NCBI RefSeq assembly: GCF_024204645.1
Contig: NZ_CP100351.1
Location: 2,754,001 to 2,818,000, forward strand
DNA: 64,000 nt
Direction: 5' to 3'
DNA from: Desulfomicrobium sp. ZS1
GTDB lineage: Bacteria; Desulfobacterota; Desulfovibrionia; Desulfovibrionales; Desulfomicrobiaceae
A model generated the notes under the pieces. The model saw only the letters and a program-made list of their open reading frames with translations, ran no database searches and had not been told where the DNA came from. How positions within the stretch are numbered: position 1 is the first letter of the stretch; each line of letters begins with the position of its first letter. Of this stretch, positions 1 through 9,744 are shown one piece after another. Position numbers and translations under genes: made by a program.

Positions 1-87
1 GTTCTTTGGCCGTTACGCGCAGGAACTGCTCTCAAGGCCAGATTAAAAGCACGCTTCAACGACTGCGCCGGGCATTACGAGACGATC

Positions 88-621
88 ATGAACGCATTTC
101 TGGCCATGCAGTCCGGACTCGATGCGGGCCTCCTCCAGCAACTTCACACTGACCTGCTTGAAGACCGCGCCCTTTTCCAGAAGGTCCTTCGCCACGAACG
201 GCGGATCTATAATGAGGATACGGATCTGCTGGGGCTCAAAATCCGAACCCTAGAAAAATGCGGAGGCCATCTACAGACCATGCTGCAGGCGTTAAACAGC
301 GAACAAGAACAAGGCTACGAAATCTTGATGAAAAATGAACTACGTGAACTCGTATCCAGCACCGTAGACACCATGCGCAGCATTGCCTCCGGCTCCGTCC
401 TGCATAGAGACAGGCTTGATCACGCCCTAAAAAAGGCCGAAAATCGTTTGTGGGAATTACGCAAAGACGGTGCGACCAGACGCTTCGATCTCCAGAAGAT
501 GATTCAATTTTTCGCCTTCTTCCACAGCGCCCAGGCCATGGGCCGGGACATCCGCACGTATGGACAGGATCCGCTGTTCGAGGTTCCGTCGCGGATGCGA
601 GAAAAACAATGCCCGCAATGA
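88..621 (+). CDS. Hypothetical helical protein, possibly 5'-truncated by window edge
   Basis: The product is about 177 residues, rich in Leu, Glu, Arg and Gln, and looks almost entirely alpha-helical with coiled-coil stretches. No signal peptide, membrane segment or catalytic motif is visible. I do not recognise the family. The reading frame stays open from the ATG at 88 back to base 1, and the extra residues also look helical, so the true start may lie outside the window; the ATG has only a weak ribosome-binding site. It is followed by the promoter of an OmpA-like lipoprotein gene, so it is probably the end of a separate transcript. Confidence 0.55.
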   Translation: MNAFLAMQSGLDAGLLQQLHTDLLEDRALFQKVLRHERRIYNEDTDLLGLKIRTLEKCGGHLQTMLQALNSEQEQGYEILMKNELRELVSSTVDTMRSIASGSVLHRDRLDHALKKAENRLWELRKDGATRRFDLQKMIQFFAFFHSAQAMGRDIRTYGQDPLFEVPSRMREKQCPQ

Positions 622-670
622 TGAAAGGGATTCTGGAATGCTCGCCGGTGGTCAATGTCCGGTCATGACA

Positions 671-698
671 TTGACCCGCCTGCAGAAAGTTTTATAAA
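671..698 (+). promoter_or_regulatory. Sigma-70-type promoter of the OmpA-like lipoprotein gene
   Basis: TTGACC at 671-676 and TATAAA at 693-698 are separated by 16 bases. They lie about 45 bases upstream of the lipoprotein start codon, which has an AAGGAAG ribosome-binding site. This is a prediction from sequence only. Confidence 0.5.
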
Positions 699-743
699 AT
701 AAGAATGACCGATAAATTTTAGCCGAGTAAGGAAGACATAGCC

Positions 744-1418
744 ATGAAAAAATCGATTCTCATCGTACTTGTCGTCGCAATCGCCATCAGCGGCTGCGCC
801 ACCATGGATCAGCAATCCAAAACAACCAAGGGAGCCACCTATGGCGCGGCTGGTGGCGCTGCGGCAGGAGCTATCGTGGGGCAGATCATCGGCAAGGATA
901 CCAAGGGAACTCTCATCGGCGCGGCAGCCGGAGCAGCCATCGGCGGCCTGGCCGGAGCCGGAGTCGGGCGCATGATGGACAACCAGGAAGCGGATATGCG
1001 CCAAGCCCTGTCCCAGTCCGAAGAAGTGGCCGTCCGGCGCGAGGGCGACCTCTTGGCCCTGACCCTCAAAGGAGACGTGACCTTTGCCGTGGACTCCGAC
1101 GTGGTCCTGCCCGGCCTCTACACCGAGATTGAACGAATCGCCCAGATCCTGGTCAAGTACCCCCAGACCACCATCGTGGTCGAGGGCCATACGGACAGCA
1201 CCGGCTCCGACGCCTACAACCAGGGCCTGTCCGAGCGCCGCGCCTGGAGCGTGCAGCGACTGCTTGTCGAACGCGGGGTCAACCCGTCCCGCATAACGGC
1301 CATGGGCTACGGCGAATCCCGCCCAGTGGCCACCAACGACACCCCGGAAGGCCGCCAAATGAACCGCCGCGTGGAAATCCGCGTCAATCCGAACACCAGC
1401 GGCCAGCAGCCCTACTAG
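744..1418 (+). CDS. OmpA-family outer-membrane lipoprotein with glycine-zipper domain
   Basis: A lipoprotein signal peptide ends in the lipobox AISGC with the acylated Cys at residue 18. Residues about 30-80 are Gly/Ala-rich and resemble glycine-zipper segments of outer-membrane lipoproteins. The C-terminal half is an OmpA/Pal-type peptidoglycan-binding domain, with the typical VEGHTDSTGSDAYN stretch and the later GYGESRPVATN and NRRVEIRV motifs. It probably tethers the outer membrane to peptidoglycan. At 224 residues it matches YiaD/YfiB-like proteins. It is transcribed alone, between a predicted promoter and a strong hairpin. Confidence 0.9.
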   Translation: MKKSILIVLVVAIAISGCATMDQQSKTTKGATYGAAGGAAAGAIVGQIIGKDTKGTLIGAAAGAAIGGLAGAGVGRMMDNQEADMRQALSQSEEVAVRREGDLLALTLKGDVTFAVDSDVVLPGLYTEIERIAQILVKYPQTTIVVEGHTDSTGSDAYNQGLSERRAWSVQRLLVERGVNPSRITAMGYGESRPVATNDTPEGRQMNRRVEIRVNPNTSGQQPY

Positions 1419-1466
1419 CGCCTTGCCCGGCCTGTGGCCGGACAACCCGCCCAACTTTCAAAAACC

Positions 1467-1498
1467 AACGGGCCTGTGCTTTGCAGCGCAGGCCCGTT
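1467..1498 (+). terminator. Hairpin terminator after the OmpA-like gene
   Basis: A perfect 10-base-pair stem (AACGGGCCTG with CAGGCCCGTT) encloses a 12-base loop about 50 bases after the stop codon. The T-tract behind it is poor, so termination efficiency is uncertain. Confidence 0.55.
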
Positions 1499-1542
1499 CT
1501 AGTGTTCATGAAAGTGATCGGATTCAAGACATTAAGGTAAAC

Positions 1543-1629
1543 TTGGCGGCTACGAAAAAAGGTGAGGCATGCAAATGTGAAGCGTGTGGTACCGTCGTGC
1601 TCGAGAACGAAGGCGGCGAGGAAGACTGA
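1543..1629 (+). CDS. Possible micro-ORF, desulforedoxin-like CKCEACG segment
   Basis: This open stretch has a TTG start preceded by AAGG at a plausible distance and gives 28 residues, including CKCEACGTVVLENEGG. The spacing Cys-x-x-Cys-Gly followed by a Gly-Gly segment resembles the first iron ligand pair of desulforedoxin or the N-terminal domain of desulfoferrodoxin, but the second cysteine pair and the rest of the fold are missing. It may be a decayed fragment or a genuine small metal-binding peptide. Coding status is uncertain. Confidence 0.25.
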   Translation: MAATKKGEACKCEACGTVVLENEGGEED

Positions 1630-1717
1630 GCAGATTTTGCACCCCTTTTGGAGTGTCAATAAACGCCAGCCAATTCATTGTTGCCTTTGAAATCTGACGG
1701 CACAACAACGCTGCTAC

Positions 1718-2392
1718 TCAAAAAAACCAATTCACTCCTATGCAAGGCCCCAGCGTGTTCACCCCTTGGTTGGGTTTGGACAGGCCGGCAGAGGAAATGT
1801 GAAGAAAGTGGATCTCGAAGTTGACCGCAACGTCGCTTGTAAAAAAATAGTTCACTCCAACCGCCGCTTGTTCATTGAATTGGAACGATGCGCCAAGGTC
1901 GGGGGCACGGATTTCGGTGAACGCAATGCCCATACCGACATCGACGTAGGGAATCCAGCGCGTGCCGGTGGCAAAGTTATAGCGCAGATGGGGCGTCAGT
2001 CCGATGGTCCAGTAGCCATCGGAATTGACCTGCGGAGCGAGAAAGACCTCCCCACGCACCTCGAAATTCCCTCCGTACCACTGTCCGCCTCCCACAACAT
2101 CGCCAACCATGCGGCCGTAAGAAACCGTCATCGGGAGGAGGTCGTGCCGATCCTGAGCCCCGAGAATCTTTATTCCGTAACCCATCCCGACACCAAGACG
2201 AAACGTCTGCGCCCCGGCGCGAAAGCCGTGGCCCACCGCGCCCGACCAGATATCCGTGGACCCGGAAGGTGACCCATCCACCGCATTGAACCCAAAATCG
2301 GCGGCAGGCTCAAGGTCCTCCGCATGAACGGAACAGGGCAGGAGCAAAAACAGGCAGACGACGAACACGTTCATTGGTTGAAGCATCTTCAC
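1718..2392 (-). CDS. PagL-like outer-membrane lipid A deacylase family protein
   Basis: A Sec signal peptide ends near residue 24 (CSVHA-ED). The mature part alternates short beta strands rich in Gly and aromatic residues and ends in a C-terminal aromatic pair (WFF), as outer-membrane barrels do. Near the C-terminus the stretch HISSAGLSKPNQGVN aligns with the PagL/acyloxyacyl hydrolase active-site motif, keeping the catalytic His and the Ser two residues later. The position of the PagL catalytic Glu (14 after the His) is Asn here. The family removes 3-O-linked acyl chains from lipid A. It stands alone and is transcribed toward the OmpA-like gene; enzymatic activity is uncertain. Confidence 0.7.
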   Translation of the reverse strand: MKMLQPMNVFVVCLFLLLPCSVHAEDLEPAADFGFNAVDGSPSGSTDIWSGAVGHGFRAGAQTFRLGVGMGYGIKILGAQDRHDLLPMTVSYGRMVGDVVGGGQWYGGNFEVRGEVFLAPQVNSDGYWTIGLTPHLRYNFATGTRWIPYVDVGMGIAFTEIRAPDLGASFQFNEQAAVGVNYFFTSDVAVNFEIHFLHISSAGLSKPNQGVNTLGPCIGVNWFF

Positions 2393-2584
2393 GAGCGACT
2401 CTCCTGGTACATTGTCAACCGGACTTTAAATCACAAATCCGATTCGTTCAACCGAACTGTATCCTTCCGTGGTCAGCATGTTCGCATGCCGGCAAAAAGG
2501 AGAAATTTATCCGAAGATACTCTCCCCAGCTAGGTCATACAAGAGAGAACGTTCCTGTTCGGCAATACATCGATCACGCAACGA

Positions 2585-2725
2585 TTACGCCAAGATGGTC
2601 CTCGGATAATATTTCGTAACATAGTTGTGTGCGTCACGTTCTGCAATTTCTTCCACGGCATGACGGGTAAGCTCAAGCAGCTGGCGACCGAGAATGGGTC
2701 CCCACAAATCACGACAGTCGGCCAT
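2585..2725 (-). CDS. Small hypothetical ORF divergent from hipBA
   Basis: A 46-residue frame starting MADCRDLWGP and ending YYPRTILA, read divergently from hipB with only 66 bases between the two start codons. The composition looks protein-like (amphipathic helix through residues 10-35), but there is no clear ribosome-binding site and I recognise no family. It is the only coding candidate in the 399-base gap between the PagL-like gene and hipB; in the rest of that gap (2393-2584) I see nothing. Confidence 0.3.
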   Translation of the reverse strand: MADCRDLWGPILGRQLLELTRHAVEEIAERDAHNYVTKYYPRTILA

Positions 2726-2736
2726 AGTTTATAATA

Positions 2737-2765
2737 TTGTCTTCGTCTCGTATTTTAGCTATTAT
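2737..2765 (+). promoter_or_regulatory. Sigma-70-type promoter of hipBA
   Basis: TTGTCT at 2737-2742 and TATTAT at 2760-2765 have an ideal 17-base spacer, 26 bases before the hipB ATG and upstream of an AAGGA ribosome-binding site. HipB proteins repress their own promoter, so operator sites would be expected here, but no clear palindrome is visible. Confidence 0.5.
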
Positions 2766-2791
2766 TTGCAAAATCCAAACTAAGGAATAAA

Positions 2792-3103
2792 ATGCTAGAC
2801 TCAATCCTCAAAACTCCTCAAGAAGTCCGCTGTGATATTGCCGCCAGGGCTCAGGCTCGGCGTCTCGCGCTCAATATGAGCCAGAAGGAACTGGCAGCGC
2901 GTAGCGGTGTTTCTCTTGGTTCAGTGAAGCGCTTTGAGACAACGGGAGAAATCTCTCTGTCTTCTCTCTTGTCCATTGCAATGGTCCTTAACGACCTTGG
3001 GGCCTTTGCGGAGTTGTTCAGCCTTCCACGCCCAGAGAACCTGTTCACACTGGAAGAGCCCACACCCCGTAAAAGAGCCGGGAGAAAACGCCATGAATCT
3101 TGA
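2792..3103 (+). CDS. hipB: HipB-type antitoxin, XRE-family helix-turn-helix regulator
   Basis: The 103-residue protein has an XRE helix-turn-helix at about residues 25-65 (MSQKELAARSGVSLGSVKRF). A basic C-terminal tail (KRAGRKR) follows. Its stop codon overlaps the start of the HipA-type kinase by 11 bases, the classical antitoxin-first order of type II hipBA modules. It should bind the operon promoter and neutralise HipA. Confidence 0.85.
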   Translation: MLDSILKTPQEVRCDIAARAQARRLALNMSQKELAARSGVSLGSVKRFETTGEISLSSLLSIAMVLNDLGAFAELFSLPRPENLFTLEEPTPRKRAGRKRHES

Positions 3104-4235
3104 TGTCCATCTACACGCCCATGGCGAACGCCGCTATATGGGCAAGCTTGCCGAACAGGGCGGCACTATACTGTTCCAGTATGCACCGGAGTTTCTCGAT
3201 TCTGGCATCAACATCTCGCCGTTTAAACTCCCCCTAAGCCCGGAGGTCAAGGAAGACCCCAAGCGCACCTTTGACGGTCTGTTCGGTGTCTTTAACGACA
3301 GTTTGCCGGACGGATGGGGGCTGCTCCTGCTGGACAGGGCCTTGCGCAAGAAAGGCACGTCTCTGCATGCCTGTTTGCCTCTTCAACGTCTTGCCATGGT
3401 GGGCACGCATGGAATGGGGGCACTCGAGTACACCCCCGCAAATGATCGGGCCGACGAGGTTGTTTCTGTGACGGAATTGGATGCGTTGGCCGAAGAATCC
3501 CTCAAGGTCTTGCGTGACGCCCCAGTGGATGCAAACCAGTTGGACAGACTCATCCAGCTTAATGGCTCATCCGCCGGGGCCAGGCCCAAAATTCTGGTGA
3601 ACGTTGCCGATGATTATTGCATTGCGCCTCAAGGCGCGGATGGAGAGCCCTGGATTATCAAATTTCGCTCCGCGCACGAGTCACCAGATACCGGGCTGAT
3701 GGAATATACTTATTCCATCGCTGCCAGAGAAGCCGGGCTCGATATGCCTGAGACCCATCTCTTCCCGTCCGAGACCACACCAGGCTACTTTGGTGTCAAA
3801 CGCTTTGACAGAATGCAGGGCATGAAAGTGCATGTGCACACCGCCTGCGGCCTGCTGCACGCCTCGCATCGCGAACCGTCGCTAACCTATGAAAGTCTGT
3901 TGCGCCTGACACTGCTGCTCACCAAGGACATGCGCGAAGTACAAAAGATGGTCCGCCTCATGGTGTTCAACGTGCGTTCCGGCAACAAGGACGATCATTC
4001 CAAAAACTTTTCCTTCCTGCTGGACAAGGATAATCAGTGGCGCATGGCCCCGGTTTATGACCTGAACCCTTCCGAAGGTATCAACGGGGAACAGACCTGC
4101 ATGGTGAACAACAAAGGGCTGAACATTACCGAAAAGGATCTGCAGGCCGCAGCCGCCACCGTTGATGTTGACGCACGGACAGTGCGTGAAATGATCCAGC
4201 AGGTGGATGAGGCTTTGGCGAAGGCGAAAAAATAG
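3093..4235 (+). CDS. hipA: HipA-type serine/threonine kinase toxin
   Basis: HipA toxins phosphorylate translation factors such as glutamyl-tRNA synthetase and induce dormancy. The start at 3093 gives MNLDVHLH and 380 residues, somewhat shorter than E. coli HipA (440). Visible motifs are the GSSAGARPK loop around residue 150 (ATP-binding / autophosphorylation region), the catalytic GNKDDHSKNFSF segment and the metal-binding YDLNPS. All key residues appear intact, so the kinase is probably functional. The product begins directly with the N-subdomain 1 region, which in some modules is a separate HipS protein. It overlaps hipB by 11 bases. Confidence 0.87.
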   Translation: MNLDVHLHAHGERRYMGKLAEQGGTILFQYAPEFLDSGINISPFKLPLSPEVKEDPKRTFDGLFGVFNDSLPDGWGLLLLDRALRKKGTSLHACLPLQRLAMVGTHGMGALEYTPANDRADEVVSVTELDALAEESLKVLRDAPVDANQLDRLIQLNGSSAGARPKILVNVADDYCIAPQGADGEPWIIKFRSAHESPDTGLMEYTYSIAAREAGLDMPETHLFPSETTPGYFGVKRFDRMQGMKVHVHTACGLLHASHREPSLTYESLLRLTLLLTKDMREVQKMVRLMVFNVRSGNKDDHSKNFSFLLDKDNQWRMAPVYDLNPSEGINGEQTCMVNNKGLNITEKDLQAAAATVDVDARTVREMIQQVDEALAKAKK

Positions 4236-4386
4236 AACTGGCTGCTCAGATGGAAGCCTTCATTGCCGAGTTGTGAGAGACTTCTAGGGGCGACGAGGGC
4301 AGAACCCGAATCTTGAACTACTCAACCCTGATAACATAACCAGTCAACCGGAATCGATGGCCGCAGTGGGCCATTGAATAAAGAAT

Positions 4387-4416
4387 AAGGGCCTGGATTT
4401 TTACATCCAGGCCCTT
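4387..4416 (-). terminator. Terminator downstream of tRNA-Ser, probably bidirectional
   Basis: A perfect 12-base-pair stem (AAGGGCCTGGAT with ATCCAGGCCCTT) lies 12 bases beyond the CCA end of the tRNA. An A/T-rich stretch sits on each side, so it can also stop transcripts from hipA on the other strand. Confidence 0.75.
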
Positions 4417-4428
4417 GAATTATTTAAA

Positions 4429-4524
4429 TGGCGGAGAGGGTGGGATTCGAACCCACGTACCGGGGATTAGCCGGTAACTCGATTTCGAGTCGAGCGCGTT
4501 ACGGCCGGACTTCGCTACCTCTCC
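4429..4524 (-). tRNA. tRNA-Ser (anticodon CGA)
   Basis: Read on the minus strand, the gene starts GGAGAGGTAGCGAAG. Its anticodon loop CTCGAAA carries CGA, a long variable arm is typical of class II serine tRNAs, the T-loop reads GGTTCGAATCC, and the acceptor stem closes GGAGAGG/CCTCTCC with encoded CCA. It decodes UCG. Its first ten bases (4515-4524) are shared with the last codons of tadA, so the tRNA must be cut from, or started within, the tadA transcript. A strong terminator follows. Confidence 0.95.
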
Positions 4525-5087
4525 GCGAGGTTTTTTGAAATTTTCTTTTCCTGGCGGCGTTTCTGGAAAAAGCCGCTCAGTTTCGCGCTGCATTCCTGCT
4601 CAAGCACCCCGCCCAAAGACCAGAAATGATGATTGCTCCAAGGCAGCTCGGCGCCGCTCATGCGGCTGACCAGGCATCCGGCCTTGGGATCCTTGGCCGC
4701 GTAGACGACCCCGGCCAATCTGGCCTGGATGACCGCGCCCAGACACATGATGCAGGGCTCCAGGGTGACCACCAGGACCGCATCGGTCAGGCGGTGATTT
4801 CCGGCCTTCGCGCCAGCTTGGCGCAGCGCCAGGATTTCGGCGTGGGCCGTGGGGTCGTTTTCAAATATGGTCCGGTTTTCGCCCCGGCCCAGAATGCGGC
4901 CATTCCCGTCGACCACCACCGCGCCCACCGGGACGTCTCCCCGCCCTTCTGCCAGACCGGCAAGCTGCAGGGCTTCGCCCATGAAGGGCTCCCAAAGCAG
5001 AAGGTCATCTGGGCCCGGCGTCGGGGAAGGCGCACAGTAGAAAGTCACGGGGGCGCTGTCAATGATCTTTGCATCCTCTTTGGACAC
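4515..5087 (-). CDS. tadA: tRNA-specific adenosine deaminase TadA
   Basis: TadA converts A34 to inosine in tRNA-Arg(ACG). The cytidine/deoxycytidylate deaminase zinc motifs are intact: HAE in DPTAHAEILALRQAG and PCxxC in LEPCIMCLGAVIQ. At 190 residues it is a little longer than E. coli TadA because of a 30-residue N-terminal extension. The C-terminal codons and the stop lie inside the tRNA-Ser gene, a ten-base overlap on the same strand. purQ lies 13 bases upstream, so the two are likely co-transcribed. Confidence 0.93.
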   Translation of the reverse strand: MSKEDAKIIDSAPVTFYCAPSPTPGPDDLLLWEPFMGEALQLAGLAEGRGDVPVGAVVVDGNGRILGRGENRTIFENDPTAHAEILALRQAGAKAGNHRLTDAVLVVTLEPCIMCLGAVIQARLAGVVYAAKDPKAGCLVSRMSGAELPWSNHHFWSLGGVLEQECSAKLSGFFQKRRQEKKISKNLAER

Positions 5088-5100
5088 GTTTTACAACCGC

Positions 5101-5913
5101 CTATCTGGCCTTCAGATACTCGATCCCGCCTCTCAAAAGCGCCGTACCGAGCGTGGACGTCTCGCCCCTGGTCCAGCGCGGGTGGTTGGTCGGGTGGTTG
5201 TAGGCCTCGGGATGCGGCATCAGTCCCAGAATCCGGCCGGAAGGGTCGGTCAGCCCGGCGATACCCAAAGGCGAGCCGTTGGGGTTGGCCGGATATTCCT
5301 GGGTCACTTCCTTTGTCTCCGGATCCACGTACTGCAAGGCGATGAGGTTCTGCTCCTGCAGGCGCGGCAAGGTCGTCTCGTCGCCGGGCACGAGCTTACC
5401 CTCACCGTGGCGCACGGGGATGTACAGGTAGTCGAGACCCTTGGTGAACACGCAGGGGGAATCCGCATTGATCTTGAGCGTCACCCAGCGGTCCTCGTAT
5501 TTGGCCGAATCATTGTGGCTGAGCGAGACCTGGCGGGTGAAATAGGCCCCGTCCAGAGCGGGCAGCAGGCCCAGCTTGACCAGCAACTGAAAACCGTTGC
5601 AGATGCCCAGGATGAGGCCGCCGGCGTCGAGAAAGCTTTTGAGCTCTTCCATCAGCGACTTGCCGCTCGCGGTCTTCATGTGCCGCCAGCGCAGGGCCGC
5701 CGCCTGAGCCGAGCCAAGATCATCGCCATCAAGAAAACCGCCGGGCAGGATCAGAAAATTGTAGTCGGCCAGCGTAATCTTGTCCGCCGTCAGGTCGGAA
5801 AAATAGGCGATAGTGGTCTGGTCCGAACCAGCCTGATCCGCCGCAAAGGCGCATTCCCGCTCGCAATTCGTACCGTAGCCGGTAATTACCAATGTTTTGA
5901 CCTGAGCCATCAC
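5101..5913 (-). CDS. purQ: Phosphoribosylformylglycinamidine synthase, glutaminase subunit
   Basis: PurQ supplies ammonia to FGAM synthase in purine synthesis. It is a class I glutamine amidotransferase: the nucleophile elbow LGICNGFQLL holds the catalytic Cys, an N-terminal GYGTNCERECAFA segment matches the substrate loop, and the C-terminal LMPHPEAYNHP holds the catalytic His and Glu. At 270 residues it is longer than Bacillus PurQ and resembles the amidotransferase domain of large PurL. A GGAGGGG ribosome-binding site precedes the ATG. tadA follows. Confidence 0.9.
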   Translation of the reverse strand: MMAQVKTLVITGYGTNCERECAFAADQAGSDQTTIAYFSDLTADKITLADYNFLILPGGFLDGDDLGSAQAAALRWRHMKTASGKSLMEELKSFLDAGGLILGICNGFQLLVKLGLLPALDGAYFTRQVSLSHNDSAKYEDRWVTLKINADSPCVFTKGLDYLYIPVRHGEGKLVPGDETTLPRLQEQNLIALQYVDPETKEVTQEYPANPNGSPLGIAGLTDPSGRILGLMPHPEAYNHPTNHPRWTRGETSTLGTALLRGGIEYLKAR

Positions 5914-7870
<1,957 letters not shown>

Positions 7871-7876
7871 AATACC

Positions 7877-8683
7877 ATGATCGACTGTTCCACCCTGGTC
7901 GCCGGACGCCCGTTCCTCATCGCCGGTCCCTGCGTGCTCGAAAGCCTGGACCTGGCCATGACCGTGGCCGTGGAGTTGCAGGCCATCGCCCGCAACCTGA
8001 ACCTGCCGCTCATCTTCAAAAGTTCCTACGACAAGGCCAACCGCACGGCCGGAGCGAGCTTTCGGGGCCCGGGGCTGGACATGGGCCTCGATTGGCTGGC
8101 CCAGATCAAGAGCCGCACCGGGCTGCCCGTGATCACGGACATCCACGAGCCGCGCCAGGCCTCCCTAGTGGCCGAGGTGGCCGACGTGCTGCAGATCCCG
8201 GCCTTCCTCTGCCGCCAGACCGACCTCTTGCTTGCCGCCGCCCGCACCGAGCGCATCGTAAACATCAAGAAAGGCCAGTTCATGGCGCCCTGGGACATGC
8301 AGGGGCCGGTGGAAAAGATACGCTCCGAAGGCTTCGACCGCATCTGGCTGACCGAGCGCGGCTCCATGTTCGGCTACAACAATCTGGTCGTGGATTTCCG
8401 GTCCCTGATCATCATGAAGCAGTTCGGCTGCCCGGTGATCTTCGACGCCACCCATTCGGTGCAGCTGCCCGGCGGACAGGGCACGTCCTCCGGCGGCCAG
8501 CGCGAATTCGTGCCACCCCTGGCCCGGGCCGCCGTGGCCTGCGGCTGCCAGGGTCTGTTCATGGAAATCCATCCGGACCCGGACAAAGCCCTGTGCGACG
8601 GCCCCAATTCCTGGCCCCTGGCCAAGGCCCGCACGCTGCTCTCCGAACTGGCTGCCATCTGGAGCATCCCCAATGAATGCTGA
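7877..8683 (+). CDS. kdsA: 3-deoxy-8-phosphooctulonate synthase
   Basis: KdsA condenses phosphoenolpyruvate and arabinose 5-phosphate to Kdo 8-phosphate for the LPS inner core. Family motifs are visible: AGPCVLES near the start, [11 protein letters not shown], the metal/substrate segment [21 protein letters not shown], and [13 protein letters not shown]. The length (268) is normal. It follows pyrG by six bases and overlaps kdsC by 11, so the two Kdo enzymes are translationally coupled. Confidence 0.96.
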   Translation: MIDCSTLVAGRPFLIAGPCVLESLDLAMTVAVELQAIARNLNLPLIFKSSYDKANRTAGASFRGPGLDMGLDWLAQIKSRTGLPVITDIHEPRQASLVAEVADVLQIPAFLCRQTDLLLAAARTERIVNIKKGQFMAPWDMQGPVEKIRSEGFDRIWLTERGSMFGYNNLVVDFRSLIIMKQFGCPVIFDATHSVQLPGGQGTSSGGQREFVPPLARAAVACGCQGLFMEIHPDPDKALCDGPNSWPLAKARTLLSELAAIWSIPNEC

Positions 8684-9197
8684 GCGCCTCGCCCGGGACG
8701 TTCGCCTCATGATTCTGGACGTGGATGGAGTGCTGACCGACGGAGGCCTCTACTATGACGAATCGGGCTGCGTGCTGAAGCGCTTCAACGTTCAGGACGG
8801 GCTGGCCATCAAGATGGCCCCCCAGGCGGGGCTGGAGTTCGCGGTCATCACCGGCCTGGACTCTCCGGCCGTGCGCCGCAGGGTCACTGAGCTTGGCATC
8901 ACCCACTACCATCCCGGCCATCACCGCAAGGCCCCGATCCTGCGCCAAATTTCCGAGCAGACCGGCATTCCCTTCTCGAACATGGCCTATGTCGGGGACG
9001 ACTGGGTCGACGCCGCGCCCATGTCCCTGGTCGGACTGCCCATCGCCGTGCCCAACGCCCGGCCTGAAATACTCAAACTCGCAGTCTGGACCACCAGGGC
9101 CATGGGCGGCCAGGGCGCGGTGCGCGAAGCCATCGATTTCGTGCTGCGCGCCCAGGGCAAACTCGAAGACATGTGGCAGGGCTGGGTCCGGGAATGA
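8673..9197 (+). CDS. kdsC: 3-deoxy-D-manno-octulosonate 8-phosphate phosphatase
   Basis: A HAD-superfamily phosphatase of the tetrameric KdsC type with no cap domain (174 residues). Motif I is [16 protein letters not shown], with the nucleophile Asp, and the late motif [10 protein letters not shown] supplies the Mg-binding acidic residues. It releases phosphate from Kdo 8-phosphate, the product of the KdsA gene that overlaps its start. Its stop codon overlaps the ATG of lptC. Confidence 0.94.
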   Translation: MNAERLARDVRLMILDVDGVLTDGGLYYDESGCVLKRFNVQDGLAIKMAPQAGLEFAVITGLDSPAVRRRVTELGITHYHPGHHRKAPILRQISEQTGIPFSNMAYVGDDWVDAAPMSLVGLPIAVPNARPEILKLAVWTTRAMGGQGAVREAIDFVLRAQGKLEDMWQGWVRE

Positions 9198-9730
9198 AAC
9201 GCGTGATGATCGGCCTTGTGGCCCTTGCCGTCCTGGCCGGAATCGCCATGCTGGGCAAACGGCTGCTCTGGCCCGAACGGCTGGAGAACCTGTCGATCGA
9301 AAATCTGGACGTGGACCTCAGCCTCAAAGGCGTGAACTTAAGTCAGGGCAAGGACGGCAAAAAGCTGTGGAACCTGAACGCCACGGGCGCCGACTATGCC
9401 GAAAACGGTGACGAATTGACACTCACCGACCCGATCATAGTTTACTGGGGCGAGGAAGGCGGAGCACCTATTGAAGTCCGGGCTCCCGAGGGCCAGGTCT
9501 GGCAGAAAGAAGACCGGGCCAGGATGTGGGGCGGGGTTCACGGCACCCAGGGCCAATACGTGATGCGCTCCGAAACCCTTGACTACACCGGCCAAAACCG
9601 CACTCTTCTCCTCGGCGGCACGGTTGAACTGACTGGCGAATCCATGCAGGGTCGCTCAGACACTCTGACATATTTTCTGGACACAGGGGACTTCCTGGCC
9701 CAAGGCAACGTCCAGGTTATCATGAACTGA
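9194..9730 (+). CDS. lptC: LPS export protein LptC
   Basis: LptC is the bitopic inner-membrane partner of LptFG that hands LPS to LptA. The start at 9194 (ATGA overlap with kdsC) gives [20 protein letters not shown], a single N-terminal membrane anchor, followed by a beta-jellyroll periplasmic domain of about 155 residues. Family assignment rests on size, topology and the order kdsC-lptC-lptA-lptB. Sequence conservation is low in this family, as usual. Confidence 0.88.
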   Translation: MKRVMIGLVALAVLAGIAMLGKRLLWPERLENLSIENLDVDLSLKGVNLSQGKDGKKLWNLNATGADYAENGDELTLTDPIIVYWGEEGGAPIEVRAPEGQVWQKEDRARMWGGVHGTQGQYVMRSETLDYTGQNRTLLLGGTVELTGESMQGRSDTLTYFLDTGDFLAQGNVQVIMN

Positions 9731-9744
9731 CAAGCGGGTTACCA

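Noticed and set aside
1-46. Possible tail of an upstream gene (ending FFGRYAQELLSRPD then TAA)
   Set aside because: Only 15 codons are visible, and the overlapping frame of the 88-621 gene is also open to the edge; they cannot both be supported.
2934-3092. Longer HipA starting inside hipB
   Set aside because: The extension is the shifted reading of hipB; family resemblance begins at MNLDVHLH (3093).
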